In this document: positions 18,187 through 27,375 of the stretch, piece by piece
Layout of the letters: each line of letters opens with the position of its first letter
Numbering within the stretch: the first letter of the stretch is position 1
DNA from: DMER64 sp041654355
Lineage (GTDB): Bacteria; Bacteroidota; Bacteroidia; Bacteroidales; UBA932
NCBI GenBank assembly: GCA_041654355.1
Contig: JBAZDQ010000004.1
Location: 23,844 to 87,843, forward strand
DNA: 64,000 bases
Direction: 5' to 3'
Notes under the pieces: generated by a model
The model's database searches: none
Told to the model about the DNA's origin: nothing
The model's input: only the letters and a program-made list of their open reading frames with translations
Made by a program: the position numbers and the translations under genes

Positions 18187-18848
18187 AGAACGGGCAAAAT
18201 ACTGATAATCCGAATGTCTTTAACAGGCCGGTCGGCCGGACCGGTTTCCGTGGCAGCGATCTTATCTATGATATCCAGTCCTTCGATTACTTCTCCGAAA
18301 ACAGTATAATTGCCATCCAGTTGACGGCACGCTGTTTCGTTGTGAACGATATAGAATTGAGAGCCTGAAGATGCTTTTTCTGGATTTACCGAATCGCCTG
18401 TTCTGGCAGCGGCAATCGCACCTTTTTTATGTACCAGTTGGGGTACAAATTCAGCCGGGACTGTGTAGCCGGGACCTCCTGAACCAAGTCGTTGCCCGGG
18501 GACTGCATTACGTGATTGCGGGTCACCGCACTGGATCATAAATCCTTCAATAACCCTATGGAACAATATATTGTCGTAAAATCTTTCGGAAGCCAGTTTT
18601 ACAAAATTATCCCGGTGAAGCGGGGTGTCACTGTAAAGGCGAATGGTCATGGTCCCTTCAGTGGTTATTAATTCAAAAACGGGCTCCGGGGGAAGACCGG
18701 CAGGGTCAAAAGCCGGTGCTTTCACGGTTTGAGAAGGTTCATCACTTTTAACGGCAGCCTGGTCTTTTGCCTTTTTACCCGTGTTGTTGCAGGATCCCAT
18801 AAATAATGCACTCATACAGATCAGTAAATAAAAGGTAGTTTGTTTCAT
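18183..18848 (-). CDS. Cyclophilin-type peptidylprolyl isomerase, lipoprotein
   Basis: 221 residues. A lipoprotein signal ends at MGSC, followed by a low-complexity linker (about 24-50) and a cyclophilin domain with FHRVIEGFMIQCGDP and SSGSQFYIVHN. It should catalyse proline cis-trans isomerisation in the periplasm or at a membrane surface. It is divergent from dut. Confidence 0.92.
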   Translation of the reverse strand: MKQTTFYLLICMSALFMGSCNNTGKKAKDQAAVKSDEPSQTVKAPAFDPAGLPPEPVFELITTEGTMTIRLYSDTPLHRDNFVKLASERFYDNILFHRVIEGFMIQCGDPQSRNAVPGQRLGSGGPGYTVPAEFVPQLVHKKGAIAAARTGDSVNPEKASSGSQFYIVHNETACRQLDGNYTVFGEVIEGLDIIDKIAATETGPADRPVKDIRIISILPVL

Positions 18849-18852
18849 AAGA

Positions 18853-18860
18853 CTAAGGTA
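18853..18860 (-). promoter_or_regulatory. Probable promoter -7 box of the cyclophilin gene
   Basis: TAccTTaG on the minus strand has one mismatch to TAnnTTTG and lies 4 nt before the ATG, the same position as exact boxes elsewhere in the window. It is separated by 12 nt from the dut box. Confidence 0.5.
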
Positions 18861-18872
18861 GTGTTTTTTTTT

Positions 18873-18880
18873 TACATTTG
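18873..18880 (+). promoter_or_regulatory. Promoter -7 box of dut-murF
   Basis: TAcaTTTG, exact consensus, 6 nt before the dut ATG at 18887. An in-frame TTG within the box (18878) is not a credible start. Confidence 0.7.
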
Positions 18881-18886
18881 TATATT

Positions 18887-19321
18887 ATGAAAGTCAGGAT
18901 AATCAACCGTTCCCGGTATCCTTTGCCGGAATATGCAACCCCTTTGTCGGCCGGTATGGACCTGCGTGCAGATCTGCCGGAATCTATCTTGTTAAAACCC
19001 CTGGAAAGGATACTGGTTCCTACAGGTCTTTATATTGCCCTTCCCCCGGGCTACGAAGCTCAGATAAGGCCCCGCAGCGGAATGGCTGTAAAAAAAGGAC
19101 TCGGCATATTGAACAGTCCGGGAACTGTAGATGCCGATTACAGGGGAGAGATCAGGATCATCCTGGTCAACCTCTCTGGTGTTCCCGTAGAAATTGAACC
19201 CGGGGAAAGGGTGGCACAAATGATCGTGGCCTCTCACCAAAGGGTTGAATGGGAACCGGTCTCTGAACTGGAACAAACCGAACGCGGAGAAGGCGGATTC
19301 GGGTCAACAGGAGGTAAATAA
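18887..19321 (+). CDS. dut: dUTP diphosphatase
   Basis: 144 residues, the usual length of trimeric dUTPases. All five motifs are seen, including AGMDLRA, RSGMAVKKG, LNSPGTVDADYRGE and the C-terminal RGEGGFGSTG. It hydrolyses dUTP to dUMP and pyrophosphate, keeping uracil out of DNA and feeding dTMP synthesis. The ATG at 18887 gives the family N-terminus (MKVRIINRS). murF follows after 7 bp. Confidence 0.95.
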   Translation: MKVRIINRSRYPLPEYATPLSAGMDLRADLPESILLKPLERILVPTGLYIALPPGYEAQIRPRSGMAVKKGLGILNSPGTVDADYRGEIRIILVNLSGVPVEIEPGERVAQMIVASHQRVEWEPVSELEQTERGEGGFGSTGGK

Positions 19322-19328
19322 TGCAGGC

Positions 19329-20624
19329 ATGGAGGAAAAGCTTTATTCGTTGTTTTTAAAACATCCCGATGTCTGCACAGATACCAGGCAGATCCGTCCG
19401 GGTTGTCTTTTTTTTGCGCTCCGCGGTGAACGTTTTGATGGGAATCATTTTGCTCTCGATGCACTCGGCAAGGGTGCTGTTTATGCTGTTGTAGACAATT
19501 GTTCGGGAGACGATCCCCGGTTGATCAGGGTGCCGGACGTTCTGGATTCTTTGCAGCAGCTCTCTGTAACCCACAGGAAGACTTTCAATATTCCCGTGAT
19601 AGCCCTGACCGGATCCAACGGGAAAACCACCACCAAGGAATTGATCCATGCCGTACTTGCTACCCGGTACCGGGTTACGGCAACACAAGGCAATCTTAAT
19701 AACCATATAGGAGTCCCGCTGAGTCTTCTGACAATGAACAGCAAAACACAAGCCGGGTTGTTTGAAATGGGCGCCAGCCATCCCGGAGAAATTGCTTTAC
19801 TTACAGATATGGTCAGACCTGAGGCAGGTCTGATAACCAACATCTCGGGAGCGCATATGGAGGGTTTTGAGACGATAGAAGGGGTCAAAAAATGCAAAGG
19901 TGCCTTATACGATTACCTGGCATCTTCCGCGGGTGTGGTGTTATATAATGCAGATGACCCTGTATTGGGGCGTATGCTGGAAGAAAGGAATATTAATGAA
20001 AAAGCAATAGCTTACGGCACCGGTGTACAGGGAGTACAAGCGGAAATTGTGGAAGGCTTCCTCCAATTGCAGGTGGACGGGTACCCGTTGATCAAAACAA
20101 ATCTGGCAGGGCATTACAATACGCCCAATGTTCTGGCGGCTTTGGCTGTAGGGAAGTATTACGGAACCGATCCGTTGAAAAGCGCACATGCCGTAACTTC
20201 TTATAAGCCTTCAAATTACCGCTCTCAATGGATACAAACATCCCGGAACAGGATCCTGGCAGATGCCTATAATGCAAACCCGGTGAGTATGGTTTTGTCA
20301 CTGGAAGGTTTTTCTGCAGCCCGGGGGTCCCGAAAATGTCTTATCCTGGGTGATATGCTGGAATTGGGAACGGACTCGCACCGGGAACATCTGAAGATCG
20401 TAGACCTGGTGACAAAAATGAAGGCAGAGAAGGTTTTCTGGGTGGGACCTTTGTTTTCAGCGGCGGTAAAAGAAAGAGGGGCAGAAGGCATCTGTTTTCC
20501 TCATGTGGACGCGTTCATTACTTACCTGGAAAAAGACCCTCCCGATGGATGGATCATTCTGATCAAAGGATCCAACGGAATCCGTCTTACAAAACTTATA
20601 GCATCCGGAGTTTTTGGAAAGTAA
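19329..20624 (+). CDS. murF: UDP-N-acetylmuramoyl-tripeptide--D-alanyl-D-alanine ligase
   Basis: 431 residues. Mur ligase domains in order: N-terminal UDP-sugar-binding domain (TDTRQIRPGCLFFALRGERFDG), central ATPase with P-loop ALTGSNGKTTTKELI, and C-terminal domain (DAYNANPVSM). It adds D-Ala-D-Ala to the peptidoglycan precursor in the cytoplasm. The start at ATG 19329 (MEEKLYSLFLKHP) is preferred over in-frame codons inside dut. Its last 29 bp overlap the convergent GT2 gene. Confidence 0.94.
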   Translation: MEEKLYSLFLKHPDVCTDTRQIRPGCLFFALRGERFDGNHFALDALGKGAVYAVVDNCSGDDPRLIRVPDVLDSLQQLSVTHRKTFNIPVIALTGSNGKTTTKELIHAVLATRYRVTATQGNLNNHIGVPLSLLTMNSKTQAGLFEMGASHPGEIALLTDMVRPEAGLITNISGAHMEGFETIEGVKKCKGALYDYLASSAGVVLYNADDPVLGRMLEERNINEKAIAYGTGVQGVQAEIVEGFLQLQVDGYPLIKTNLAGHYNTPNVLAALAVGKYYGTDPLKSAHAVTSYKPSNYRSQWIQTSRNRILADAYNANPVSMVLSLEGFSAARGSRKCLILGDMLELGTDSHREHLKIVDLVTKMKAEKVFWVGPLFSAAVKERGAEGICFPHVDAFITYLEKDPPDGWIILIKGSNGIRLTKLIASGVFGK

Positions 20625-21612
20625 GTTTCTTCCCGGATAGAAAGAAACGCCACACAATACTTCCCCGGTACATAACAGATCTTAGGTCCGGTTTTTTCCC
20701 CGTCGGGCGTGACGTGAGACGGTGCATCCTCCAGAAATGCAGGTGTGCTTTGTATACGGACAGGGTGAAATTCCATTTTCCCTGGAAAAAATAAGCAACG
20801 GCCGATAGATGATCTGCCAGTATACGTAGTAATAATACGGGGACTATTTCCGGTTTTCCCAGGTTTTTGTACATCATCAGCAGGTTGTTCCTGTAATTCA
20901 GATAGAGTTTGTGCGGAGAGTCATTGGGAAGCGTTCCGCCTCCCACATGCAATACCTTTGATTGGGGAACAACACGTACTGTATAACCTGCCCATAGCGC
21001 CCGCCAGCAAAAATCGATCTCTTCCATATGCGCGAAAAAAAGATCGTCCAATCCCCCCAGCCGGTGAAAAAGTTGCGAGCGGACAACCATACAGGTTCCA
21101 CTGGCCCAGAAGACAGTCACCGATTGGTCGTACTGGCCGTTATCCTTTTCAATGGATGTAAGGATCCGGCCACGGCAAAACGGGAATCCAAGCCAGTCAA
21201 GATACCCGCCGCAGGCTCCGGCATATTCAAAGGTGTCGGGTTGTGCCCGGGAGAGGATCTTTGGCATACACACACCGCATTCGGGCATGTCATCCATCAA
21301 CTCGGCAAGGGGAGTCAGCCAGCCGGATGTGACTTCCACATCTGAATTCAGGAGTATGTAATATGTGGCATCTATCTGTTTCAGGGCCCGGTTATATCCT
21401 CCCGTATACCCCAGGTTGCTTTGAAAGACAATGCGCTCAATATCAGGAAAATTTTGAGTAAGCCATTCTACGGAACCGTCTGTGGACCCATTGTCTGCCA
21501 CATAAATACGGGACCAGGGTTCAGGAGTACGTTCCCTTAACAGGGGAAGGAACTGTTCCAGGAAGTGTTTGCCGTTCCAGTTCAGGATCACTATGGCTAC
21601 TTTCGGCTTCAT
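20596..21612 (-). CDS. Family 2 glycosyltransferase
   Basis: 338 residues. GT-A fold landmarks: VAIVILNWNGKHFLEQFLPL, VADNGSTDGS, LLNSDVEV and HMEEIDFCWRALWAGY. It resembles the rhamnosyltransferase-like GT2 group common in Bacteroidota, and acts at the cytoplasmic face of the membrane on an unknown acceptor. No polysaccharide gene cluster surrounds it. It converges on murF with a 29-bp overlap and diverges from the U32 gene over only 35 bp. Confidence 0.9.
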   Translation of the reverse strand: MKPKVAIVILNWNGKHFLEQFLPLLRERTPEPWSRIYVADNGSTDGSVEWLTQNFPDIERIVFQSNLGYTGGYNRALKQIDATYYILLNSDVEVTSGWLTPLAELMDDMPECGVCMPKILSRAQPDTFEYAGACGGYLDWLGFPFCRGRILTSIEKDNGQYDQSVTVFWASGTCMVVRSQLFHRLGGLDDLFFAHMEEIDFCWRALWAGYTVRVVPQSKVLHVGGGTLPNDSPHKLYLNYRNNLLMMYKNLGKPEIVPVLLLRILADHLSAVAYFFQGKWNFTLSVYKAHLHFWRMHRLTSRPTGKKPDLRSVMYRGSIVWRFFLSGKKLTFQKLRML

Positions 21613-21616
21613 AAGA

Positions 21617-21624
21617 CAAATGTA
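21617..21624 (-). promoter_or_regulatory. Promoter -7 box of the GT2 gene
   Basis: TAcaTTTG on the minus strand, exact consensus, 4 nt before the ATG. It is 11 nt from the opposing box of the U32 gene. Confidence 0.7.
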
Positions 21625-21635
21625 AGTGTTTTTAG

Positions 21636-21643
21636 TAAATTTG
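21636..21643 (+). promoter_or_regulatory. Promoter -7 box of the U32 gene
   Basis: TAaaTTTG, exact consensus, 4 nt before the ATG at 21648. Both genes flanking this 35-bp region are predicted to have leaderless mRNAs. Confidence 0.7.
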
Positions 21644-21647
21644 CAGC

Positions 21648-23456
21648 ATGAAGCAGCGCATAGAATTGCTGGCTCCGGCCAAAGACCTGGTATGTGCCAT
21701 GGAAGCCGTAAACCACGGGGCAGATGCCGTATATATGGGAGCCGTCCGCTTTGGAGCTCGTGCTGCGGCAGGGAATACCACCCAAGATGTGGAAAAAGCG
21801 GTAAGTTATGCGCACCGTTACGGCGCTTCTGTCTATGTGACGCTGAATACTTTATTGTATGATCATGAGCTGGCAGACGCCGTTAATCTGACACGTGAAT
21901 TATACCAATCCGGGGTGGATGCTCTGATCATTCAGGATATCCGTTTGTTGTACCTCAGGCAACAACACGTGCTGCCCCCCGTTCCCACACATGCCAGTAC
22001 ACAAATGGACAATGCCACGTTGGAAAAAGTCCTTTTTCTTGAAAAAGAAGGCTTTGACAGGGTTGTTCTGGCCAGGGAGATGGGATTGGATGAAATCAGG
22101 AATATCCGCAAGAACACTACTGTTGCGCTGGAATGTTTTATTCACGGGGCATTGTGCGTAAGCTACAGTGGTAAATGTTATATAAGCCAGGTGGATTGCG
22201 GCAGAAGCGCCAACAGGGGCGATTGTGCGCAGTATTGCCGTTTGTCTTATGATCTGGAAGATGCTCAGGGGAAAGTGCTCGTTAAGAATAAACACCTGCT
22301 GTCTCTCAAGGATATGGACCGTTCTGATGTTTTGCCCCAATTGCTGGATATGGGGATGAATTCGTTGAAAATAGAAGGCCGGCTGAAAGGGGTGGATTAC
22401 GTCAAAAACATAACGGCTCATTACCGCCGTAAGTTGGATGCTCTGGGAGGGCAAAAAACTTCCCTGGGTTCGTGTACCTTTTTCTTTACACCGGATCCCC
22501 GTAAAACATTTCACAGGGACCGGACAGAATACCTTCCCGTTAAGGGACGTTTCACAGAAGAGGTTCATCAGTGGAATACGCCTAAATCAACGGGAGAATT
22601 GCTGGGCAAACCCATTCGTGTTTTTCGGGACGGGTTTCAGATAAATGCCGGGATCAGCACAGGTGACGGCCTCTGTTTTACTCTTCCTGACGGTACTTTT
22701 ACCGGGTTTGCCGTCAACAGGATAGAGGAAAACAGTATTTTTCAGCGGGGACTTTCGCTGACAACAGACACAGAGATTTACAGGAATTATGACAGGCAAT
22801 TTGACAAAATCCTGAAAGGAAAAACGGCGGAACGAAAAATGGACCTGGATGTTATTCTCAGGGAAATTCCGGGAGGTAACGGGTTTGATCTGACCCTGGT
22901 CCGGGAGGCACTCCCCGGGACAGAACCGATGCGGGTGACCGTCCCTGTTCAGGCAACACGGCAAGAGGCAGAAGATCCTATACAGGGCCGGGAATACCTG
23001 GAAAAATCATTTTCCCGTATGGGAAACACACCGTTCTGTATCCGTAATATATTTTTTGAACCTAAAGATTTTTCTTTTTTTATTCCGGTCTCAGCCATAG
23101 TTGCAGCCAGACGGAATGCCCTTGCGCTTTTGGATGAAAAATCCCGGCAGGATCTGTCGGCTGGCAGAATGACCGGGGTACAAGATCTTTCCGAGGAGAA
23201 TCCCTTGAAAATCCTGGAAAATGCATATCCCGGGAAAAAGTTTCATACGGCAGCAACTCCTTTATCTGAAGATACCCCGCTGATGACTTGCCGTTATTGC
23301 TTAAAACAAGCCATGGGCTATTGTTCTCCGGAACCCTTGTATTTAGTGAGAGGAAAGAAAAAATTCCCGGTTTATTTTGACTGTCAGGCTTGTCTGATGT
23401 TCGTAGGTAATGCGGTTTCCAGTAAACGGGAAAGTCCCCATGCAAGGAAAAAATAA
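21648..23456 (+). CDS. U32 family protein (RlhA-like 23S rRNA hydroxylase candidate)
   Basis: 602 residues. The N-terminal U32 TIM barrel carries the signature LECFIHGALCVSYSGKCYIS and the conserved cysteines of CGRSANRGDCAQYCR. A DUF3656-like middle domain (about 370-450) follows, then a C-terminal CxxC part (CRYCLKQAMGYC). This architecture matches RlhA (23S rRNA C2501 hydroxylation in E. coli) better than a true collagenase, despite the 'peptidase' label of the family. The last 73 bp overlap the convergent transporter gene. Confidence 0.88.
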   Translation: MKQRIELLAPAKDLVCAMEAVNHGADAVYMGAVRFGARAAAGNTTQDVEKAVSYAHRYGASVYVTLNTLLYDHELADAVNLTRELYQSGVDALIIQDIRLLYLRQQHVLPPVPTHASTQMDNATLEKVLFLEKEGFDRVVLAREMGLDEIRNIRKNTTVALECFIHGALCVSYSGKCYISQVDCGRSANRGDCAQYCRLSYDLEDAQGKVLVKNKHLLSLKDMDRSDVLPQLLDMGMNSLKIEGRLKGVDYVKNITAHYRRKLDALGGQKTSLGSCTFFFTPDPRKTFHRDRTEYLPVKGRFTEEVHQWNTPKSTGELLGKPIRVFRDGFQINAGISTGDGLCFTLPDGTFTGFAVNRIEENSIFQRGLSLTTDTEIYRNYDRQFDKILKGKTAERKMDLDVILREIPGGNGFDLTLVREALPGTEPMRVTVPVQATRQEAEDPIQGREYLEKSFSRMGNTPFCIRNIFFEPKDFSFFIPVSAIVAARRNALALLDEKSRQDLSAGRMTGVQDLSEENPLKILENAYPGKKFHTAATPLSEDTPLMTCRYCLKQAMGYCSPEPLYLVRGKKKFPVYFDCQACLMFVGNAVSSKRESPHARKK

Positions 23457-24874
23457 ATTACAGAAATTACTATCAGGGGGAAAAAAGCATCGAATGTGCG
23501 ACTGCGGATCAGATCGCTTGCTTTTGTAAGGTCCTGTACGGCAATGTATCCCACAATGGAAGTAAGCTTTATCAGGGCAATAAGTTCGCCTTTAAAAACA
23601 GGATAAACCCGACGTAAGGCCTGGGGGAGAACAATGTAAACAAAAGTGCGTATGCGGGAGAACCCCAAGGCAATTCCGGCTTCTGACTGCCCTTTTGGTA
23701 CAGATTGTATGGAAGATCGAAACATTTCCGACACATACGCCCCAAAGATCAGTGAAAAAGTAATCACAGACACACTCACACCGTTCAAACCGGTAGATGC
23801 AAAAACCACGTAATACATAAGCATCAGCAGGACTACCTGGGGAATGCCCCGGAAAAAGGCAATGTATGCGCGTGCTAAAAGAGAGACGGCTCTCCATCGG
23901 CTCATGCGCATAAAACATATTAAAGCTCCTGTCAATGTGCCGCCCAGGGCAGAAAGCAATGCAGTGAGCAATGTGATCAAAAGACCATCACACAAAAGCA
24001 TATACCGTTTATCCCGGATCAGGTTGTTGTAAAACCGCTGTCCGATGCTTTGCCGGGTTGTCTCCGCTTTATCTGTGTTTTGGATACGGGTTTGCAGGGT
24101 GATCATAGACGACCAGGTGGTCAGGTACGTGTCTGAGAAAGAAAATGTTTTGCTTCTTTCTTCGGTAACCATGATATAATTGATCATCATATCAATTTTC
24201 CCGGCAGACATTCCGGCCAGCATGCCACTGAAATCGGAAATGATAAATTCAGCTTTTTTACCCAGCCTGGCGGCAAATCGCCGGGCCATTTCAACATCAA
24301 ACCCGGCCGGTTGGTTTTCCTGGTAAAAAGTAAACGGTACATCCATACATGTTGTGCCAATTCTTATTATATCGTTGCTTTTATTGGCTTCAGGGAAATC
24401 GGGCATGGTTCCGTCGGTTCTTTCAAGCCATCGGTCCACCATTTGTGCATGTATTCCGTTTTGGATGATTTCTTTTAGAAATTTGTTGAATTGAGGACGT
24501 AACACAGTGTCTTCCAGGCTGAATCCCACAGATACGGATGTGGAGGCGGCCTGTTCACATAAAAAAGCCAGATCGGGCGATTCTTCAAGAATATAAAGGC
24601 ATACGGGACGTGCCAGAAACACCACATCACAATCACGGTTCCTTAATAAAGAGATCAGGTCCGTTGTGTTGGTCAGGGGAATGATCCGGGCTTTGGGGAA
24701 CTGTTCACGGGCATAATTTTCCTGCCACGTAGCAATAAGTACGCCGATTCTTGTATGGGGATCATTCAGGTCTTCCAGGGATTGCAAAGGTTTCTGTCCG
24801 TAAAGGAAAGAGAATGATACTGAAAAAAGGAGTATGCAGAGGAAAATACTTCTATAAATAGTATAACGTTTCAT
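23384..24874 (-). CDS. Amino-acid ABC transporter: substrate-binding domain fused to permease, domain order permuted
   Basis: 496 residues. A signal peptide (1-26) is followed by a segment that matches the second lobe and C-terminus of SBP_bac_3 proteins (about 31-149: SLEDLNDPHTRIGV ... FNKFLKEIIQNGIHAQMVDRW). A linker (150-167) leads to a segment matching the first lobe (about 168-262: IIRIGTTCMDVPFTFYQ, GFDVEMARRFAARLGKKAEF, KTFSFSDTYL). The HisM/GlnP-type permease domain follows (from about 288), with the EAA-type loop EAGIALGFSRIRTF. The order lobe 2-lobe 1 is reversed from the normal one. No ATP-binding subunit gene is present in the window. Confidence 0.85.
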   Translation of the reverse strand: MKRYTIYRSIFLCILLFSVSFSFLYGQKPLQSLEDLNDPHTRIGVLIATWQENYAREQFPKARIIPLTNTTDLISLLRNRDCDVVFLARPVCLYILEESPDLAFLCEQAASTSVSVGFSLEDTVLRPQFNKFLKEIIQNGIHAQMVDRWLERTDGTMPDFPEANKSNDIIRIGTTCMDVPFTFYQENQPAGFDVEMARRFAARLGKKAEFIISDFSGMLAGMSAGKIDMMINYIMVTEERSKTFSFSDTYLTTWSSMITLQTRIQNTDKAETTRQSIGQRFYNNLIRDKRYMLLCDGLLITLLTALLSALGGTLTGALICFMRMSRWRAVSLLARAYIAFFRGIPQVVLLMLMYYVVFASTGLNGVSVSVITFSLIFGAYVSEMFRSSIQSVPKGQSEAGIALGFSRIRTFVYIVLPQALRRVYPVFKGELIALIKLTSIVGYIAVQDLTKASDLIRSRTFDAFFPLIVISVIYFFLAWGLSRLLETALPTNIRQA

Positions 24875-25830
24875 GACAGAGTGGGAAAAGACCTTTTACG
24901 CGGGAACCGGGATAAGACAACGCCTGTCACTATAAGAACAAGTCCAATGAGGGTGGAAGGAAAAATGGGCTCTTTCAGTATGAAATGTATGAGAATCAGA
25001 GACAGGAACGGGAATATATATACCAGGGAGCTTACCACAGCTGTGTTTTTTGCCACCTTCAACGCCTTAATCCATATCACAAAGGGAACAGCCATTTCAA
25101 AGATTCCTATATAAATACCGGAGAGTATGCTGCGCAGTGAAGCCGGTGAAACTCCGTGTTTATGTGATATCAGGTGTTCAATTACTAAAAACACGGCAAG
25201 GTAAATCCAGGCAAAAAGAAAATTAACAAAAAGCGATATATCATCGGGCAATTTGTTTTTCATATTGAGCAGAAAGTATATGGCCCATAAAAAGGCACTT
25301 CCCATGGCCAATACTATTCCCCAGGGATTTTTAATATGCAGACCTTCCCTTATGATTGCAAGCGGGTCTCCCTGCATTGCAATAAATAAAGCTCCCGTAA
25401 AACTGATGATCATGGCCAGTATGGCTATCCAGCCAATCTTTTGGCCCAGAACAGGGATAGAGAGAAGAACCAGGATCAGTGGCCATATCATATTCAGGGA
25501 TTGTGCTACCTGTGCCGGAAGCAGGCTGTATGCCCTGAACAGGATCAGGTAGTAAAGAAACGGATTGATAAATCCAAGAAATGCAGCTCTTTTCCAGGCA
25601 TGCCGGGGAAGTGATAAAAAATCGCCACGTTTTCCCCTTGCATACATTATAAGGAATAACGTGGCGATCGCAGATGTGGTTGCTATGAATAATAAAACGG
25701 CAGGCGAGAGATCAGCAAGTGCCCATTTGAAAGCCGTGGCCACTGTAGACCAGCATGCGATGGCAATGGCGGCATAAAAGCCGGCTGACCCTCGAAGTTT
25801 ATCTGCTATTTTGCTACCCGATCCAACCAT
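24871..25830 (-). CDS. EamA/DMT-superfamily transporter
   Basis: 319 residues with ten predicted membrane segments arranged as two five-helix EamA repeats. Typical features are PAVLLFIATTSAIATLFLIM in repeat one and the glycine-rich last helices. Members of this family export amino acids or other small metabolites; the substrate here is unknown. The stop overlaps the next gene by 4 bp, and the start lies within the last 25 bp of the POT gene, so the three transporters form one transcript. Confidence 0.88.
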   Translation of the reverse strand: MVGSGSKIADKLRGSAGFYAAIAIACWSTVATAFKWALADLSPAVLLFIATTSAIATLFLIMYARGKRGDFLSLPRHAWKRAAFLGFINPFLYYLILFRAYSLLPAQVAQSLNMIWPLILVLLSIPVLGQKIGWIAILAMIISFTGALFIAMQGDPLAIIREGLHIKNPWGIVLAMGSAFLWAIYFLLNMKNKLPDDISLFVNFLFAWIYLAVFLVIEHLISHKHGVSPASLRSILSGIYIGIFEMAVPFVIWIKALKVAKNTAVVSSLVYIFPFLSLILIHFILKEPIFPSTLIGLVLIVTGVVLSRFPRKRSFPTLS

Positions 25831-27344
25831 TTAACCATAGACAGCATGGTAATCATAGAGATGAGACATACTACAACAAATACCGTCCAGGTAGCCCATA
25901 AGGGAATATGTGAATACATCAGGCCTCCAATGAATAGCAACTGGTTTCCGGCAGCCGTAGCGGCAAGCCATCCTCCCTGCATCAATCCCTGCATGTGAGG
26001 CGGGGCAACCTTGGACACGAATGACAACCCGAGCGGACTGATGAACAACTCGGCAACAGTCAACACAAAATACGTTGATATAAGGATGAAGGGCCCTACT
26101 TTGGCAGATTGCGCCAGGCCTCCGGCTGCTTTTACGTCACTGAAAAGCGGAAGGTTTACCGATGCAATGGTCATGATCATGTATGCGGCTGCAGCAATTC
26201 CCATACCGATGGCGATCTTTTTAGGGGTTGAGGGTTCAATCCCTTTTTTGTTCAGCCAGGAGAAGAACGGTACAATCAAAAGGGTCAGTAATACAACAAA
26301 CAAAGGATTAACGGATTGGAACATCTCTGCACCTACAATGCGTGTAAATCCAAGATCAATGTCGATCATGCTCAGATCTGTGTAGTCCCTGGCAAAGAAT
26401 GTCAGCGAGAGGCCGTTCTGGTGGAATGAGAACCAGAAAAAGATTACGATCCCGAAGACGGCAAACAAAGCCAGAAGGCGGCGTTTAACTTCGGCCACAT
26501 CCATTTTGGTTACTTTGGCTTCCGGGTTTTCTTCTGTGGCAATACCGTCTTTTTTAACGTCCGGCAATCTGTTTTTGGTCATCAAAAAGATCACTAATGA
26601 TATGACCATGGCTATAATGGCAACGAAAAATGCATAATGGAACCCGGTATTGAATACATCCAGGTACCTGTCGGCAAATGCAGCCAGATCGGTAATCGGA
26701 CCCTGATTGGCCTCGGCAGCGGCCATGGAAAATTTCTCCATTGCCTCACCGGTCATTTCTCCTGCACGGAATTGATGACAGAGAGCGGGCAACTCGGCAT
26801 TGTATACCAGGCTGTGTGATTGCAGCCACCAGTTTCTTACGGCGATGGCAAAGAACGGGGCAAAAATGGCTCCGATGTTGATGAACATGTAGAAGATCTG
26901 GAATCCGGTGTCGCGTTTTCCGGAGTACTTGGGATTGTCATACATTTGTCCCACGACGGCCTGCAGGTTCCCTTTGAACAAACCGTTCCCGAAAGCAATT
27001 GTAAACAGACCAATACAGGTAATTGTCAGATAAAGTGCCAGGCTGGGGACAGGTGTAGGTGTAGGAAACCCAACGATCAGATATCCTACAGCCATCATGA
27101 TAATACCTATAAGAATGGTTCCCTTGTAATTTTTTGTTCTGTCGGCAATTATACCTCCTACCAGTGCCAATACATAGATGAGGGCATAAAAGATGGCGTA
27201 AATAACTCCAGTCGTCGTTTCGTTCAGGCCGAATTTTGCCGATATAAACAGAGACAAGATTGCCATCATGGTGTAAAAACCGAAGCGTTCGCCCATATTG
27301 GCGAGCGCAGCGGCAATCAATCCTTTGGGTTGTCCTTTGAACAT
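25806..27344 (-). CDS. POT/PTR-family peptide:proton symporter (MFS)
   Basis: 512 residues with about 14 membrane segments. The family motif region ANMGERFGFYTMMAIL near the N-terminus corresponds to the ExxER(F) proton-coupling motif. GNGLFKGNLQAVVGQMYD and FINIGAIFAPFFA match the PTR signatures. It should import di- and tripeptides with protons. It is first in a three-gene transporter operon. Confidence 0.9.
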   Translation of the reverse strand: MFKGQPKGLIAAALANMGERFGFYTMMAILSLFISAKFGLNETTTGVIYAIFYALIYVLALVGGIIADRTKNYKGTILIGIIMMAVGYLIVGFPTPTPVPSLALYLTITCIGLFTIAFGNGLFKGNLQAVVGQMYDNPKYSGKRDTGFQIFYMFINIGAIFAPFFAIAVRNWWLQSHSLVYNAELPALCHQFRAGEMTGEAMEKFSMAAAEANQGPITDLAAFADRYLDVFNTGFHYAFFVAIIAMVISLVIFLMTKNRLPDVKKDGIATEENPEAKVTKMDVAEVKRRLLALFAVFGIVIFFWFSFHQNGLSLTFFARDYTDLSMIDIDLGFTRIVGAEMFQSVNPLFVVLLTLLIVPFFSWLNKKGIEPSTPKKIAIGMGIAAAAYMIMTIASVNLPLFSDVKAAGGLAQSAKVGPFILISTYFVLTVAELFISPLGLSFVSKVAPPHMQGLMQGGWLAATAAGNQLLFIGGLMYSHIPLWATWTVFVVVCLISMITMLSMVKWLDRVAK

Positions 27345-27375
27345 AAGTGGTTATATTTTTTTGGTTTATACCCGG

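Noticed and set aside
18183..21647. Horizontal transfer or mobile elements around the glycosyltransferase
   Set aside because: No integrase, transposase, inverted terminal repeats or base-composition break was seen; flanking genes are core genes.
23384..24874. Treating the binding-protein/permease as a truncated gene
   Set aside because: It has an intact signal peptide and a full permease, and its neighbours are undamaged; permutation explains the order better than truncation.
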